Origin: Colwellia hornerae
GTDB taxonomy: Bacteria; Pseudomonadota; Gammaproteobacteria; Enterobacterales; Alteromonadaceae
Reading direction: 5' to 3'
DNA length: 64,000 nucleotides
Assembly: GCF_007954355.1 (NCBI RefSeq)
Contig: NZ_VOLR01000003.1
Span: forward strand, 62,001-126,000
In this document: piece by piece, positions 1 through 9,233 of the stretch
How the letters are laid out: each line of letters starts with the position of its first letter
How positions within the stretch are numbered: the stretch's first letter is position 1
The notes under the pieces: model-generated
Seen by the model: the letters and a program-made list of their open reading frames with translations, nothing else
Told to the model about the DNA's origin: nothing
Databases searched by the model: none
Translations under genes and position numbers: made by a program

Positions 1-150
1 GCCTTTGTTATACCAAATGCTCATGTTTGAATCGTCAATATAACCAGCACCATGAACCGCTGTGCCTAAGGCAATTATTGCTGAAAAATCGCGGGGTAAC
101 ATTTCACGGTACGACACTTGAGACTTTACTGAATTAAACTGTTTTTTCAT
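1..150 (-). CDS. N-terminal fragment of a GNAT-like acetyltransferase (cut by window edge)
   Basis: An open frame on the minus strand starts at an ATG at 150-148 and runs off the left edge with no stop, giving the first 50 residues. After a short basic N-terminus it reads YREMLPRDFSAIIALGTAVHG, which has the feel of the first strand and helix of GNAT N-acetyltransferases (an R-x-x-x-x-D-F-x-x-I-x-x-L-G pattern). The acetyl-CoA-binding motif would lie outside the window, so the family call is an inference. It diverges from the oxidoreductase gene that starts at 259. Confidence 0.45.
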   Translation of the reverse strand, partial: MKKQFNSVKSQVSYREMLPRDFSAIIALGTAVHGAGYIDDSNMSIWYNKG

Positions 151-258
151 TTTTTATATTTGTTTAAATAAAGTGATTTTTAGAAGATTGATCTTAGCAA
201 ATTTCCTATAAATACGGTAAAGTTTCTGTGGTTTTCTTTCTTAAAGTAGTTTTGAAAA

Positions 259-1629
259 ATGTACGATCCTTTACACGATAAATCTCCTGGTTGTGGTGCC
301 CCGTATCCCAAAAGTTACTGGGCTGAAAATGCTGATATTGATAATAATGCCCCGGCCAGTGACGGACAAATTAATCAAGATATAGATGTTGATGTTGCCA
401 TCATAGGCGCCGGTTATACTGGGCTTTCTTGTGCGTTACATTTAGCGCGTGAACATGGTATTAAAGCCCATGTTATAGAGGCAAATCAAACGGCTTGGGG
501 TTGTAGTGGTAGAAATGCTGGCTTTATTCTCAAGTCTTCAGGGCGCAAGTCTTATAGTGATATGACGCAAAAATGGGGTGAAGAAGTGATGCGCGGCATT
601 TATGATGAAATGTGCGCTGGCGTTGAAACGGTTAAATCACTGATCGCTGAAGGTATCGACTGTGATGTACAAGCACGTGGTTTTTTAAAAGTCGCCCATA
701 AACCCAGTAAGTTAGCTGAGCTTATTAGCCAAGCAAAACTGCAACAAAAAACCTTCGCAGGTATCAAGAATAGTGATGTGGAGATCTTAACGAGAAACGA
801 AGTTCGCCAACAATACATGGACGATAAAAATGCTTATGGCGCGATTCGATATCAAGATGGTTTTGGTTTAAATCCGTTAAAACTAGCCTGGGGCTATCAA
901 CGATTAGCACGTGAAGCAGGCGCTAAGGTTCATACCAGCTCTCCAGTGTTAGATATTTTAGATGAAGGGCACCAACAAAAATTGATAACACCTCAAGGTG
1001 TTGTTACGGCTAAAAAGATTGTTATTGCCACCAACGGATATACACCTAAAGGTTTTCATTCATTAACAACCGATCGAACTTTGCCGGTACTTTCACAAAT
1101 TATTGTCACCGAGCCTTTGTCAGAGCAACAGTTAGCCGATTGTAATTTTTTAACCTCTAATGTGGTCATGGATACACGTGCGCTAAAATACTATTACCGA
1201 AAGCTGCCTGACAACCGTATTCTATTTGGTGGCCGTGGCGCTATAACGGGTAAGTCTGCCGACGATCCTTATTACGCACAGCGCTTGTTGGCAGTGCTAA
1301 AAACAAGTTTTCCACCGTTAGCGAAGTTAAATTACCAGTATGCTTGGTCAGGTTGGATCTGTATGTCGTTAGACGACTTGCCTCATATTTATCAAAACAC
1401 TAAGAAAAATGTTTTTTACAGTATGGGTTACTGTGGCTCTGGCGTCTCATTTTCGGTGCAAGCAGGTAAGCGTCTGGCTGAAAAAGTAGCTGAAAAAGCT
1501 ATCGACCCCAAAATAGAAAACTTGCCACTCTATAATTGCCAGTTACCCAAATTTCCATTCGCACCATTGCGACGAGTTGGCCAGTGGGGATATTTTCATT
1601 ATGGAAAAATTAAAGATGAGTGGCTCTAG
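259..1629 (+). CDS. FAD-dependent amine oxidase-like protein (DAO family, PuuB-like)
   Basis: A 456-residue flavoprotein of the D-amino-acid oxidase (DAO) superfamily. The dinucleotide-binding motif GAGYTG lies at residues 50-55, with the ribose-binding acidic residue E74 at the end of the second strand. SGRNAGFI near residues 83-90 is typical of gamma-glutamylputrescine oxidase/OrdL relatives, as is the C-terminal WSGWICMSLDDLPHI block with the nearby GYCGSGVSFS motif. Such enzymes oxidise secondary or primary amines with release of H2O2. No puu or other polyamine genes flank it, so the substrate cannot be named. No strong ribosome-binding site precedes the ATG. The family is secure, the substrate is not. 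Confidence 0.85.
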   Translation: MYDPLHDKSPGCGAPYPKSYWAENADIDNNAPASDGQINQDIDVDVAIIGAGYTGLSCALHLAREHGIKAHVIEANQTAWGCSGRNAGFILKSSGRKSYSDMTQKWGEEVMRGIYDEMCAGVETVKSLIAEGIDCDVQARGFLKVAHKPSKLAELISQAKLQQKTFAGIKNSDVEILTRNEVRQQYMDDKNAYGAIRYQDGFGLNPLKLAWGYQRLAREAGAKVHTSSPVLDILDEGHQQKLITPQGVVTAKKIVIATNGYTPKGFHSLTTDRTLPVLSQIIVTEPLSEQQLADCNFLTSNVVMDTRALKYYYRKLPDNRILFGGRGAITGKSADDPYYAQRLLAVLKTSFPPLAKLNYQYAWSGWICMSLDDLPHIYQNTKKNVFYSMGYCGSGVSFSVQAGKRLAEKVAEKAIDPKIENLPLYNCQLPKFPFAPLRRVGQWGYFHYGKIKDEWL

Positions 1630-2335
1630 TTATTTTACCTTGGCCAAGGCGTAAGTTACTCTGATACTAAGTGAAGAAATGTTATTGAAACAGCTACTGA
1701 CCAGACACATAGATAGGGCTATATTCAACCCAGATGTTTAATCAATGGATTAAACATCTGGGTTGGCTCTAAAGTTAAAACAATAGAGCCCTATGTCCCG
1801 AAAAGTCGGGTCTACTTAGGATTCACCAAAGATAGGGCGGATCCGTCAGAAATAAAAGTGATACGGGGACAAGGTATTAAAACATTTAAAGCTGTACTTT
1901 ATTACTCAGTCCTTTTGAATAAACACCAAGTTAATTTTAAATACCATACGATAATTAAGTTAAGTGACTTACTGGTTTGGTAACGTTATGGCGCTAATGA
2001 GATTTTTTAATTAATCTATAGTGTTTTTGCTCGATAGGAGGGGGTAGGGCTAGCTTTTATCAACACTTGCTAGCACCTGACCTTATTGATACTTTTAATT
2101 TTTCTGCGTCTGACAATATTGATCGCCATAGTAATTATTTGAGTAGTTACAATTAACCTTGGCTTTTTTATCATTTGTTGTATTAAAAATTGTCTTGATG
2201 TTATTAATAATATTTTTCATTTTAATTACCTAATTTATTTTTGATAATATGATTGTCACCTAACATTGTCATTCAGTAAATTTCATAAAATTAAATATAT
2301 AATTCTATAAAATGAAACGATTATTTAAAATCATG
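1630..2335. other. 0.7 kb spacer rich in palindromes, no supported gene
   Basis: The stretch holds the long hairpin at 1727-1764, a smaller GGCTCTA/TAGAGCC hairpin at 1765-1790, CCCGA/TCGGG near 1797-1810, and then AT-rich sequence to the oxyR stop. A start-less 88-codon open frame (1717-1983, ending in TAA) and a second short open frame ending at 2156 resemble nothing I recognise. They could be remnants of a decayed gene or chance. Confidence 0.5.
1727..1764. repeat. Perfect 17-bp inverted repeat with 4-nt loop
   Basis: Left arm AACCCAGATGTTTAATC (1727-1743), loop AATG, and the exact complement at 1748-1764. It lies about 100 bases after the oxidoreductase stop. No T-run follows on either strand, so it does not look like a normal intrinsic terminator. 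Weaker complementary segments outside it (GATAGGGCTAT before, ATAGAGCCCTATG after) extend the foldback. A REP- or MITE-like element is the likeliest reading. Confidence 0.7.
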
Positions 2336-3238
2336 CTAACTGCATTTATCAGTGAGTTGTGCGGTAAAAATATTTTTGAGGATAGTCAACTCATCGGTTC
2401 TTACATAATTAGGTCTAATGATTAAGGCAATTGTTCTGTGCGGTCCCGGCTCATTTAAATGAATAGCTCGAAGTTCAGATTCGTTATAAGTCAATTGGTC
2501 TAAGGCCATTTGTGGTACAAGTGTTGTTCCGAGTTTACCGGCAACCATTTGGATCAGTGTATGCAAACTAGCAGAGCCAAAATCAGCACTTTGTTTTGGA
2601 TTTTGTAATTGACAAGCTGCTAGTGCATGTTCTTTAAGGCAATGACCATCTTTTAACAACATCAATGTTTCAGTCGCTAACTCTGCACTGGTAATTTCTT
2701 GGGTTTTCTGTGGGCATTCATCTTTATGACAGACTAAATAAAAGTCTTCTTGCCAAAAGTTAAAACTCATTAAGCCTTCTATAGGATAGGGTAATGCGAG
2801 TATCGCGGCATCAATTGCTCCGGTTCGCACCATATCAACGAGGGTATGTGATTGCTCTTCTAGTATCTTTAATTTGAAGTTTGGGTACTGATGCCTTACT
2901 TCTGGCAATACCTTAGGTAAAAGGTATGGACCAATTGTTGGGATAACACCTATCGACATCGAACTAGAGAAAGGCTGATTATCGCTTTTTGATATTTGCA
3001 GTAATTCGTCTAGCTCCAACTTTACTTGTCGAGCTTTATTAAGGATCAGTTGTCCCTTTTGAGTCACTAAAACTTGTTTGTTATTACGCTCAAATATCAT
3101 CATCCCCAATTGTTTTTCAAGTTCATTAATTGCGGTACTTAACGCTGATTGAGAAACATTGCATGCCTCTGCGGCTTTTTTAAAGTGTAAAGTCTTTTCA
3201 ATAGCGAGTGCGTAGTGCAGTTGTTTTATTGAGATCAT
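2336..3238 (-). CDS. oxyR: Peroxide-sensing LysR-type regulator OxyR
   Basis: A 300-residue LysR-family regulator with an N-terminal winged helix-turn-helix (about residues 1-60, with AAEACNVSQSALSTAI as the recognition region) and a periplasmic-binding-like sensor domain. The redox pair of E. coli OxyR (C199 and C208) is present with the same nine-residue spacing: C200 in LLKDGHCLKEH and C209 in ALAACQ. In this family, H2O2 forms a disulfide between these cysteines and switches the protein into an activator. It faces away from ahpC, and the shared 310-base spacer is the natural place for its operator. The start is the ATG at 3238, and the length matches the family. Confidence 0.93.
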   Translation of the reverse strand: MISIKQLHYALAIEKTLHFKKAAEACNVSQSALSTAINELEKQLGMMIFERNNKQVLVTQKGQLILNKARQVKLELDELLQISKSDNQPFSSSMSIGVIPTIGPYLLPKVLPEVRHQYPNFKLKILEEQSHTLVDMVRTGAIDAAILALPYPIEGLMSFNFWQEDFYLVCHKDECPQKTQEITSAELATETLMLLKDGHCLKEHALAACQLQNPKQSADFGSASLHTLIQMVAGKLGTTLVPQMALDQLTYNESELRAIHLNEPGPHRTIALIIRPNYVRTDELTILKNIFTAQLTDKCS

Positions 3239-3548
3239 ATTTCTAATGATAATTTTTATTGAACGTAAGTCATATCTTAATCAAAATTATTGAATTAGTC
3301 ATCTTCTTTGCGTGCGGTATATCTGCTCTTGATATTATCAAGTCAGAACATAAGGTCGACGGTCGCATAATTTCCCAGCTAGTTATTAGGATAAAACATT
3401 TGATAATTCTATTTTTTAGAATATTGAAATCAATTTAATCAAATTTATTTATCGTTCAATTGAATTTAGTATACCCACATCGAAAGCAAACAAGCTTTTA
3501 AAACAAAACCATTTAACTAAAAACTTTTAAATAACAGAGGTAATACCC
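3239..3548. promoter_or_regulatory. Divergent oxyR / ahpC control region
   Basis: This AT-rich spacer must carry both promoters. A small inverted repeat, ATTCTA-(5)-TAGAAT, lies at 3406-3422, about 130 bases before ahpC. It is a candidate operator, but it does not fully match the published four-part OxyR ATAG consensus. A good ribosome-binding site, AGAGG, precedes the ahpC ATG. Confidence 0.4.
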
Positions 3549-4112
3549 ATGGCTCAAATAGGCAAAACTATCCCAGAATTTAAAGCTCAAGCATTTCATA
3601 ACGACGAGTTTGTTGAAGTAACATCTGAGAGTACTAAAGGAAAATGGTCAATATTTTTATTCTACCCGGCAGATTTTACCTTTGTTTGTCCGACTGAATT
3701 AGAAGATATGGCAAACCAGTATGAAGAGTTGCAAGGTCTTGGTGTTGAAGTTTACTCAGTATCAACAGATACCCATTTTTCACATAAAGCATGGCACGAC
3801 TCATCAGCAGCGATTGGAAAAATTAAATTTCCAATGATTGGTGACCAAACGGGCACAATTACTCGTGGTTTTGATGTGATGATTGAAGAAGACCATATGG
3901 CACACCGTGGTACATTTTTAGTCGACCCAGATGGTGTTATCCAAGTTGCTCATATTCATGCTGGTGGTATCGGTCGAAGTGCAAAAGATATGGTGCGTAA
4001 TGTAAAAGCTGCACAATATGTACGTGAAAATGACGGTGAAGTATGTCCAGCGGCTTGGGAACAAGGTGAAGCAACCTTAACACCAAGTTTAGACTTAGTC
4101 GGTAAAATCTAA
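3549..4112 (+). CDS. ahpC: Alkyl hydroperoxide reductase subunit C (typical 2-Cys peroxiredoxin)
   Basis: A 187-residue peroxiredoxin that reduces H2O2 and organic peroxides in the cytoplasm. The peroxidatic cysteine C47 sits in the conserved DFTFVCPTE motif, and the resolving cysteine C166 in GEVCPAAW; both are at the E. coli AhpC positions (46/165) shifted by one. The length equals the E. coli enzyme. The start is supported by AGAGG eight or so bases upstream. AhpF, its dedicated reductase, follows 124 bases later, and OxyR is divergent on the other side, the usual regulator of this pair. Confidence 0.97.
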   Translation: MAQIGKTIPEFKAQAFHNDEFVEVTSESTKGKWSIFLFYPADFTFVCPTELEDMANQYEELQGLGVEVYSVSTDTHFSHKAWHDSSAAIGKIKFPMIGDQTGTITRGFDVMIEEDHMAHRGTFLVDPDGVIQVAHIHAGGIGRSAKDMVRNVKAAQYVRENDGEVCPAAWEQGEATLTPSLDLVGKI

Positions 4113-4236
4113 GACAGCAGTCTCGTAATGGGTGGAAGTAGTTATTCTGGTTAACCAGGCTTCTTTCGCCTTATTTCAACCAACAAGATGACAGCTCTTA
4201 TGTCAAATTCAACAAGCTAAATAATGAGGTAACCCC

Positions 4237-5802
4237 ATGTTAAGTGAAGATATTTTAAATGCAGTAAAAGCTTATACCCAAAATATGACCAACAAAGTAT
4301 CACTAGTTTTACAAACGGGTGAACATCAAAAACGCAACGAATTAAAAGAATTTTTAACACAGTTAACATCGGTATCAGACAATCTAATACTTGTTGAGCG
4401 CGATGATGGCTTACGCAGCCCAATTACGTTCTACTTAGAAATTGACGGTAAAAATAATGGCATCCACTTTTCCGGTATTCCCAGCGGCCATGAATTTAAT
4501 TCGTTGATATTAGCCATTCTCCAATCATCTGGTACCGAACTTAAATTAGACAGCACCTTGACTAAAATGGTGCAAAAAATCAAAGAAGATTTGCACTTTG
4601 AAGTCTTTATTTCCTTAAGTTGCCATAACTGTCCTGATGTTGTGCAATCGTTGAATCAGTTTGCCTTATTAAACGAAGGTATTAGCAGTGAAATGATTGA
4701 TGGTGGCTTATTTAAGAACCTAATAGACGAACGTAATATTCAAGGTGTACCGAGTGTTTACCTTAATGGCGAATTATTTGCGAATGGAAAAATAGACACA
4801 GGTCAATTAGTCGATAAACTTATCGAACGTTTTCCTTATATTGTCGGTGGCGATGACAACGAGCAGTTACCGTTACAAGATATTACCGTTATAGGCGCAG
4901 GTCCTGCGGGTGTTGCTGCTGCTATTTATGCCGCTCGTAAAGGTTTAAAAGTGACTATTATTGCTGACCGTTTTGGTGGTCAGGTCAAAGATACCGTAGG
5001 TATAGAGAACTTAATTTCAGTCTCTAAAACGACCGGCACACAACTAACCGGTAATATGCAAGCGCACTTAAATGATTACGAGATCACGACAAGAGAGTTT
5101 GTACGTGTTGAAAAAATTGATAAAGGTGAGCCAGAGAGTAAAGCGCCGAAAAAGCTACATCTTTCTAGCGGCGAAGTTATCGATTCTAAAACGGTGATCA
5201 TTGCTACTGGGGCTAAATGGCGCGAACTAGGCATACCAGGAGAAAAAGAAAATATTGGTTCTGGTGTCGCTTATTGTCCACATTGTGATGGCCCATTCTT
5301 TAAAGGTAAAGATGTTGCTGTGGTTGGTGGTGGTAACTCAGGAATAGAAGCGGCATTAGATTTAGCAAGTATGGTTAATCATGTTACCGTCTTCGAATTT
5401 TTACCTGGCTTAAAAGCAGATAAAATATTGGTAGAAAAAGCGCAAGCGCATAAAAAGATCACCATCATTAAAAATGTTGCAACTAAAGAAGTGATTGCTA
5501 AAGATGGTAAAGTTGTTGCGCTGGCTTATGAAGATAGAGCAACAGGTGAGATGAAGCAACAAAGCTTGTCGGGAATATTTATCCAAATAGGCTTACTACC
5601 CAACAGTGATTTTTTACAGGGTGTTGTTGAATGTACTAAGTATGGCGAAGTGATCATTGACGAAAAATGTCAGACTTCTGAGCCGGGTATCTTTGCTGCT
5701 GGAGATGTTTCTACCGTGCCTTATAAGCAAATTGTTATTGCGATGGGTGAGGGGTCAAAAGCATCATTATCAGCATTCGATTATCTTATTAGAGAAAGTT
5801 AA
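4237..5802 (+). CDS. ahpF: Alkyl hydroperoxide reductase subunit F (AhpC reductase flavoprotein)
   Basis: A 521-residue NAD(P)H-dependent disulfide reductase that recycles AhpC. The N-terminal double-thioredoxin-fold domain carries SCHNC with C129 and C132, the same numbers as E. coli AhpF. The C-terminal part is thioredoxin-reductase-like: FAD motif [15 protein letters not shown] near residue 218, redox centre CPHCDG near 344-349, NAD(P)H motif [10 protein letters not shown], and the final FAD motif [10 protein letters not shown] clear GAGGT ribosome-binding site precedes the ATG. It is the second gene of the ahpC-ahpF unit. Confidence 0.97.
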   Translation: MLSEDILNAVKAYTQNMTNKVSLVLQTGEHQKRNELKEFLTQLTSVSDNLILVERDDGLRSPITFYLEIDGKNNGIHFSGIPSGHEFNSLILAILQSSGTELKLDSTLTKMVQKIKEDLHFEVFISLSCHNCPDVVQSLNQFALLNEGISSEMIDGGLFKNLIDERNIQGVPSVYLNGELFANGKIDTGQLVDKLIERFPYIVGGDDNEQLPLQDITVIGAGPAGVAAAIYAARKGLKVTIIADRFGGQVKDTVGIENLISVSKTTGTQLTGNMQAHLNDYEITTREFVRVEKIDKGEPESKAPKKLHLSSGEVIDSKTVIIATGAKWRELGIPGEKENIGSGVAYCPHCDGPFFKGKDVAVVGGGNSGIEAALDLASMVNHVTVFEFLPGLKADKILVEKAQAHKKITIIKNVATKEVIAKDGKVVALAYEDRATGEMKQQSLSGIFIQIGLLPNSDFLQGVVECTKYGEVIIDEKCQTSEPGIFAAGDVSTVPYKQIVIAMGEGSKASLSAFDYLIRES

Positions 5803-5817
5803 TCAACATCACTTAAT

Positions 5818-5854
5818 ACACCTGAACTCATAGGACCGTTATTTTTTCAGGTGT
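5818..5854 (+). terminator. Possible ahpF terminator
   Basis: ACACCTGAA (5818-5826) pairs with TTCAGGTGT (5846-5854) across a 19-nt loop, 16 bases after the ahpF stop. The loop is long and the T-run short, so termination is plausible but not certain. Confidence 0.45.
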
Positions 5855-5882
5855 GTCTTATCAAAAGCCTTATAAGTAAACC

Positions 5883-6827
5883 TTATAGGGCTTTATAGTT
5901 TTTAATATTTACAGCAACTAAATCAATTAACCGCTGCTGCGACTCTATACTGGCCCAAGCAATATGGGCGGTTAATGACAGATTATCGATTTCTTTTTTC
6001 ATTAAAGCATTAATTAACGGGTGACTCGCTGTCGGAGGCTCTTGTTCTAACACATCAAGCACCGCGTGAGATATGATCTTATGCTTTAATGCCTGCAGTA
6101 AATCAGCACTATTAACCAGTGCGCCTCGAGCTGTGTTAATCAGTAACGCCGAGGGTTTCATCAGCGCTAAACTTTCACGGTTTATTAAGTTTGTTGTCTC
6201 ATCGGTTTGTGGGCAATGCAAGCTGATGACATCGGATTTTTTTAATACATCATTGAAACTATGGCGGTTTTCTCTTGTTTTTGTTGCATTGAAACGCTCA
6301 GCAATAAGCACTTTCATACCAAAAGCTTCAGCAATTGTTGCCACTGCCTTGCCTAGGCACCCAAAGCCAATAATGCCTATTGTTTTTCCTGCTAGTTCTT
6401 GGCTTCCCTTACCATGAAAACAAAAAGTAGCGCTGTTTTGCCAATGTCCTTGTTGAGTATTATTGTTGTGGTGTGCGGTATGACTGAAATATTCAAGCAT
6501 TTGCGCAAAGACATATTGGCTGACTGAGGCTTGTGAATAACCACTGACGTTGTTAACCGTAATATTAAGTGCTTTAGCGGCAACCAGGTCAACATTATTC
6601 ATGCCCGTTGCGGCAATGCACACTAATTTTAGCTGGGGTAATTGCTCGAGTATATTTTTAGATAACAATACTTTGTTGGTGATAATAATCTCAGCGGTTT
6701 TACAACGCTCAATAATTTGACTGTCTGTGGTGGTGGTATAACAGCTTAATGTACTGACTTGAGATTTTATCCGAGTCAATGAAATGCTGGCACTAAAGGT
6801 TTGTTGATCTAAAAAAACGGTTTGCAT
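5883..6827 (-). CDS. D-2-hydroxyacid dehydrogenase (glycerate/hydroxypyruvate type)
   Basis: A 314-residue NAD-dependent dehydrogenase of the D-isomer-specific 2-hydroxyacid family. The nucleotide-binding motif is GIIGFGCLGK (151-160). The catalytic triad is visible as R234 in NTARGALVNS, E263 in DVLEQEPP and H288 in LTAHIAWAS. The N-terminal catalytic-domain motif IAATGMNNVD (71-80) matches the glycerate dehydrogenase/hydroxypyruvate reductase branch. Which 2-keto acid it reduces (hydroxypyruvate, glyoxylate or another) cannot be read from the sequence. It is convergent with ahpF and separated from the next minus-strand gene by a terminator, so it is probably expressed alone. Confidence 0.88.
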   Translation of the reverse strand: MQTVFLDQQTFSASISLTRIKSQVSTLSCYTTTTDSQIIERCKTAEIIITNKVLLSKNILEQLPQLKLVCIAATGMNNVDLVAAKALNITVNNVSGYSQASVSQYVFAQMLEYFSHTAHHNNNTQQGHWQNSATFCFHGKGSQELAGKTIGIIGFGCLGKAVATIAEAFGMKVLIAERFNATKTRENRHSFNDVLKKSDVISLHCPQTDETTNLINRESLALMKPSALLINTARGALVNSADLLQALKHKIISHAVLDVLEQEPPTASHPLINALMKKEIDNLSLTAHIAWASIESQQRLIDLVAVNIKNYKAL

Positions 6828-6877
6828 AGCTAGTAGTCAAAAAGAAGTTATGTCGTTAGCTTAATAGAAATCAAGAT

Positions 6878-6916
6878 AAAAAAAAACGGCAATCAGAGTA
6901 TATCTCTGTTTGCCGT
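6878..6916 (-). terminator. Rho-independent terminator of nnrS
   Basis: On the minus strand a 13-bp stem (ACGGCAAACAGAG with CTCTGATTGCCGT, one mismatch, 5-nt loop) is followed by a run of T (A-run at 6878-6886 on the plus strand). It sits about 45 bases after the nnrS stop. Confidence 0.85.
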
Positions 6917-6959
6917 CTTATCATGTGATATTTATGTTATGGCATTAGTGTTACTTCGT

Positions 6960-8165
6960 TTAACCAGGGCGACCATCTGCTCGTGCTTTTAGCAACATGG
7001 GGCCGTAGTAAAAGGTAAAGAGTCCAAAAGCAAGCAACCAGAAAAAACCACTTATATCGACAAAGAGTAAAGTTTTTTCTGGTACTAGCCAAGGTCCAAA
7101 TACTCGAACCATGGCCGATAGGGTAATCGATGCAAAAGCGACTGACATCATTTTAGGTGGGGTTAATGGTCGACCAGAATGTCCTAAAGAAACACGAGAA
7201 ATCATCGCTAAAATAATTCCCCCCATGCCGCCAATCGTTAATAGATGCCAAACATGATTACTGGGGATTTCATCAATAATATAGCTAAACCCTAGTAAGA
7301 TAAGGCCAAACCAAATAAATTTAATGGCGAAATGTAATGACCATAACAGTGGTACGCCCAGTGTTATCCAAGGTCGCCATCTCAACCAACGAATTAACTG
7401 AAACACCCCCGCAAAAATTAATATAACGCCAAAAAACATCGGCACAAAACCCACCAATGGATGTAACAACAGCATCAGCATAGCAAGCAGTAAACTGCCA
7501 TTGGCAAGTTTATCAAGTAAAGGGGCAGGCGTTGCTTTCGTGGTTTGTGTACCATTAGCGGTAAACATTGGCACAACACGTCCAGACATAACGGACATTA
7601 AAAATATTACTAATAAAACGCCGGCATAACCGGAGTAGCTTAACGAAACACTTTGTGGGTAAAGGGTCGCTAAGTGCATTTCGCCATTGGCGATGGTAAA
7701 CATCACCAAGAGTGGTACAAAAAATAAATTACGATACTGTTTTATTGCTAATATTGGTTTGGCGAGTGTATACGCTATGGCTAATAAGAAACTTAAATCT
7801 ATTAAAGCACTTAATGTTGCCCCTAATAACTCAGGCATTAACATCACCACTCGACCTAATAACCATAAAAAGAATAAGGCGGCGAGGGGTTTGCCTTTAA
7901 CACTGGCAATACCTGTCCAATTTTGCACAGCGGTGAGTAAGAACCCAACAATAATAGCGCTACCGAAACCAAAAATCATTTCATGAATATGCCACCAATA
8001 GCCACCACCGTAGGGTGAAAAGCTAATGGTCCCTTTATAGATTAATAACCATAAAGTAATGGCAATTAAACTAAAAACAGCACCACCTAAAAAAAAGGGT
8101 CGAAAGCCCAAGCGAAATATTGGCAGAATTTTCTGCTCTTCATTTAAATCAGTAATTTGCATCAT
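6960..8165 (-). CDS. nnrS: NnrS family multi-pass membrane protein
   Basis: A 401-residue, very hydrophobic protein with about 12 predicted membrane segments. It carries the NnrS-family landmarks: an N-terminal FRLGFRPFFLGG stretch, the histidine motif YWWHIHEMIFGFG, then MSGRVVPMFTANG and MISRVSLGHSGRPL. NnrS is a haem- and copper-containing inner-membrane protein linked to nitric-oxide stress and denitrification in other Proteobacteria. No nir, nor or nnrR gene is nearby, so here it is probably a stand-alone NO-tolerance factor. That role is inferred from the family. Two adjacent ATGs open the frame. Confidence 0.92.
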   Translation of the reverse strand: MMQITDLNEEQKILPIFRLGFRPFFLGGAVFSLIAITLWLLIYKGTISFSPYGGGYWWHIHEMIFGFGSAIIVGFLLTAVQNWTGIASVKGKPLAALFFLWLLGRVVMLMPELLGATLSALIDLSFLLAIAYTLAKPILAIKQYRNLFFVPLLVMFTIANGEMHLATLYPQSVSLSYSGYAGVLLVIFLMSVMSGRVVPMFTANGTQTTKATPAPLLDKLANGSLLLAMLMLLLHPLVGFVPMFFGVILIFAGVFQLIRWLRWRPWITLGVPLLWSLHFAIKFIWFGLILLGFSYIIDEIPSNHVWHLLTIGGMGGIILAMISRVSLGHSGRPLTPPKMMSVAFASITLSAMVRVFGPWLVPEKTLLFVDISGFFWLLAFGLFTFYYGPMLLKARADGRPG

Positions 8166-8340
8166 GGTTTGTGTTTCAAATAATCAGTAACATCATATTA
8201 GCGTATTTATCATAATAATCGTTGTGATAAATCAACTCTTATGACAATTAACGCTAGATAATACAATTTAAAATTAAGCTTGCAGATAAAGGGTAAATAA
8301 TAAAGCTAAGGCTACTTTATCTATTTTTGCTCAGTGGCAA

Positions 8341-8586
8341 TTAGTTGGCTGGTTTTTCTAATTGGTACATTTCATCAGAAATATAGTCAAGTTTTTCGGT
8401 TAATAATTGTTGGGCATCATAAATACCTTGATTATAATAATGATTGCCCATTTCTTTGGTAAAAAAATCAAGCAAAAAGTCAGCGTCAAACTGAGCGAGG
8501 TCTTGATCAAGTTCGCTTGCAAAGTAGCGCTGTAGCTTTTGAACCAGTAATTCTTTTTGTGCCGATGAAAACTTAATCTCACTCAT
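8341..8586 (-). CDS. DUF2164 family small protein
   Basis: An 81-residue soluble acidic protein. The block LVQKLQRYFASELDQDLAQF followed by DADFLLDFFTKEMG and YYNQGIYDA matches the DUF2164 family as I know it. Its function is not known. I start it at the internal ATG (8586), preceded by a purine-rich AGAGAAGAAAG, rather than at an upstream ATG (8646) whose extra 20 residues are not part of the family. It is transcribed toward nnrS with a spacer of about 175 bases. Confidence 0.8.
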   Translation of the reverse strand: MSEIKFSSAQKELLVQKLQRYFASELDQDLAQFDADFLLDFFTKEMGNHYYNQGIYDAQQLLTEKLDYISDEMYQLEKPAN

Positions 8587-8746
8587 CTTTCTTCTCTGCT
8601 TTTTTAGATAAATAGTGTTTGCTAAATTATAGCCATAATACTCCAATCGAGGCCTTGTCTAAAGCGATTATAATTCCTGCTGAACTAGCGCCTTTGATGT
8701 ATCATGGGTATATACTTATGACCAAGCATTAAGGTGAGTTGTTTAA

Positions 8747-8872
8747 GTGAAAGAGACATTGAAAAAATGGTGGCAAACTGATTGTCAATTTTGCCTTAAA
8801 TACCGAAGAATGTTTATTTGGTTAATTATCATGATTGCAATAGATGCATTGTGGTTTAATCTTTTGTTTTAA
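8747..8872 (+). CDS. 41-residue single-pass membrane microprotein upstream of iscX
   Basis: This frame starts with GTG at 8747 and ends with TAA at 8872. It has a good ribosome-binding site, AAGGTGAG, ten bases upstream. The product has a charged N-terminal part with a C-x-x-C pair (TDCQFCLKYRR) and then a hydrophobic segment FIWLIIMIAIDALWFNLLF that would cross the membrane once. It ends 16 bases before iscX, so the two are probably cotranscribed. I do not recognise the family. The arrangement of RBS, basic-then-hydrophobic layout and spacing argues for a real gene, but the short length keeps this tentative. Confidence 0.5.
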   Translation: MKETLKKWWQTDCQFCLKYRRMFIWLIIMIAIDALWFNLLF

Positions 8873-8888
8873 AAAATTGGAGTTATAT

Positions 8889-9089
8889 ATGGGATATCGT
8901 TGGACAGACTCATTAGAGTTAGCATTAGACTTAATGGAAGCGCATCCAGATGCTGATCCGCTAAAATTACATTTTCCAGAATTGATGCAATGGGTGATAG
9001 CCCTTGATAATTTTGATGATGACCCTAAGCATTGTGGGGAAAGAGTCCTAGAAGCCATTCAATTAGCATGGATTTCTGAAGTCGATTAA
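8889..9089 (+). CDS. iscX: IscX, iron-sulfur cluster assembly modulator
   Basis: A 66-residue acidic protein matching IscX (YfhJ). It has the family pattern WTDSLELALDL near the start, DADPLKLHFPELMQWV in the middle, then DDP and LEAIQLAWISE at the C-terminus. IscX binds the cysteine desulfurase IscS and iron, and modulates Fe-S cluster assembly. The start is the ATG at 8889 with GGAG seven bases upstream; an in-frame ATG 15 codons earlier lies inside the upstream microprotein and is less likely. Unlike in E. coli, iscSUA, hscBA and fdx are not beside it; the neighbour is a membrane microprotein. Confidence 0.92.
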   Translation: MGYRWTDSLELALDLMEAHPDADPLKLHFPELMQWVIALDNFDDDPKHCGERVLEAIQLAWISEVD

Positions 9090-9233
9090 CGGCCGACAAA
9101 TTTAAGGGCGATTTTTAATCTTGTTCAGGTAATTGATTGTTTTATAAGCCTCATCTGGCTTATACTACCCGCTTATATCACCACCATGAATTTTGATTAT
9201 TCATCAACCATATGGTCTACATAAAAAATTATT

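Noticed and set aside
1717-1983. An 88-codon open frame in the palindromic spacer
   Set aside because: It has no start codon after the preceding stop and resembles no family I know; kept only as a possible remnant.
3406-3422. A confident OxyR operator upstream of ahpC
   Set aside because: The small inverted repeat matches only part of the known OxyR consensus, so it is listed only within a low-confidence control region.
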